Shown here: positions 63,284 through 64,000 of the stretch, piece by piece
Layout: each line of letters starts with the position of its first letter
How positions within the stretch are numbered: position 1 is the stretch's first letter
Assembly: GCF_019236475.1 (NCBI RefSeq)
Contig: NZ_JAFAIX010000005.1
Span: 186,001-250,000, forward strand
Source of the DNA: Chitinophaga sp.
Lineage (GTDB): Bacteria; Bacteroidota; Bacteroidia; Chitinophagales; Chitinophagaceae
Direction: 5' to 3'
Length of the DNA: 64,000 nucleotides
Translations under genes and position numbers: made by a program
Notes under the pieces: generated by a model
The model's database searches: none
The model's input: the letters and a program-made list of their open reading frames with translations, nothing else
Told to the model about the DNA's origin: nothing

Positions 63284-63832
63284 ATGCCTACAGAAGTAAA
63301 CATTTTGGAATTCTCCAACTATGTGGTACATTTTTTAACGGCCAAAAAGGTTGAAATACCAGCATGGAAGATGCAGAAAGTACTATATTATATGCAAGGT
63401 TGGCATATGGTAGCATTTCACGGACATCCATTATTCAATGAAGCACCAGAGGCATGGGTAAGTGGACCTGCTTATCGTAGTATCTACAATAAATACAGAA
63501 GATACTGGAGTAGTGATAAGTCGCTGCCAGTGAAGATTCCTAAGGGAATGGACATCCTTGATGCGATAAAAGAAGTGCTCCAATCTTTGAACATGGAAGA
63601 AGATCAAGTAGAATTTGTAGATGGAGTACTAACGAAATATGGCTTTATGGAAGCCGGATTACTGGCATTGTATGTTCATTCCGAAATACCTTGGCTGGAA
63701 GCGAGAGAAGGGCTGGGAATTGTGGAACGCTGCGAAAAGCCCATATCGTTGGAAACTATGCACTCATCTTTCATTTCAAAATTAAATAAAAATGGAAAAG
63801 CTTACCAACAACTTACTAAAGGAAATATATGA
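63284..63832 (+). CDS. Panacea (DUF4065/SocA-like) domain protein, antitoxin candidate
   Basis: This 182-residue protein has the DUF4065 (Panacea) domain: KVEIPAWKMQKVLYYMQGWH (about 19-38, matching the family's I(S)xxKLQKLLYYaqgw), EAPEAWVSGPAYRSIYNKYR (about 49-68; matches eaW.yGPVv..vy..y) and a C-terminal helical part. The start at ATG 63284 matches other members; the longer frame from 63152 is AT-rich spurious sequence. Panacea proteins neutralise varied toxins encoded next to them. It overlaps the downstream gene by 41 bp. Confidence 0.85.
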   Translation: MPTEVNILEFSNYVVHFLTAKKVEIPAWKMQKVLYYMQGWHMVAFHGHPLFNEAPEAWVSGPAYRSIYNKYRRYWSSDKSLPVKIPKGMDILDAIKEVLQSLNMEEDQVEFVDGVLTKYGFMEAGLLALYVHSEIPWLEAREGLGIVERCEKPISLETMHSSFISKLNKNGKAYQQLTKGNI

Positions 63833-64000
63833 GGACGAAATATCTTTTAAATATAAACCGGGAAAATTCAAACCCACTTCTACTCACCTTAACACCAACC
63901 AAACACCTTTCTTTGCCTATGACTATTTAAATTTTAACATTGAGAAATATAGTTTCAATCACCCTGATTTCCTTCTGGGTGATTATAAACTATATTTTTC
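63792..64000 (+). CDS. Truncated toxin candidate paired with the Panacea protein
   Basis: An open frame begins at ATG 63792 (MEKLTNNLLKEIYEDEISFK) and continues to the window edge, so only the first 69 residues are visible. It overlaps the Panacea gene by 41 bp in another frame. No catalytic motif can be seen in this part (it has KPGKFKPTSTH and many aromatic residues). The overlap is typical of toxin-antitoxin pairs, but toxin identity is unknown. Confidence 0.55.
   Translation, partial: MEKLTNNLLKEIYEDEISFKYKPGKFKPTSTHLNTNQTPFFAYDYLNFNIEKYSFNHPDFLLGDYKLYF

Overview
The window reads as chromosomal DNA from a Bacteroidota, most likely a Chitinophaga-like member of Chitinophagales. This rests on several signs: a SusC/SusD pair with a FecR anti-sigma factor and an ECF sigma factor, families typical of the phylum (DUF3810, DUF3667, DUF2157), Bacteroidota promoters (TTG or TTTG, about 18-19 nt, then TAnnTTTG), few Shine-Dalgarno sequences, and a type VI secretion system of subtype iii (T6SSiii), which is confined to this phylum. 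The genus is inference.

Left part (1-27,000) is mostly housekeeping and metabolic. It holds a truncated TlpA-like lipoprotein, a YggS-type PLP protein, acyl-CoA dehydrogenase, arginase, a DUF3810 protein divergent from a fructosamine kinase, a hybrid histidine kinase, the yceD-rpmF-plsX operon, mazG with a very large NtrY-like histidine kinase, tex, enoyl-CoA hydratase, a DUF3667 membrane protein, tRNA-Gly(GCC) and tRNA-Leu(TAA), a Fic protein, a DUF2157-type pair and a TPR protein.

Central part (27,001-49,695) is a complete-looking T6SSiii locus. Baseplate genes tssG, tssF and tssE lie on the minus strand. The plus strand carries tssN, tssK, two TssO-like genes, a PKD-domain gene (TssP candidate), tssR, tssH (ClpV), tssB, tssC, a flavodoxin-like reductase, two hcp (tssD) genes, a lysozyme-like effector with a lipoprotein immunity candidate, vgrG (tssI), an unknown adaptor candidate, a PAAR-like/PD-(D/E)xK nuclease effector (PoNe-like) and a PoNi-like (DUF1911) immunity protein. 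No TssJ, TssL, TssM or TssA was seen, as expected for this subtype. The cargo end therefore carries two effector-immunity pairs aimed at different targets: peptidoglycan and DNA.

Right part (49,700-64,000) holds an HSL-family hydrolase divergent from a LysR regulator, two AraC-type regulators, an acidic protein of unknown function followed by 51-52 nt tandem repeats, an ECF sigma/FecR/SusC/SusD locus, a DinB-like protein and, at the edge, a Panacea (DUF4065) antitoxin overlapping a truncated toxin candidate.

Two intergenic repeat families stand out. One is a composite of two hairpins found at five gene 3' ends; the first hairpin changes its outer stem from copy to copy while keeping perfect pairing. 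The other is a GGGAGACA-type sequence lying at stop codons. No CRISPR array, insertion sequence or rRNA was seen.
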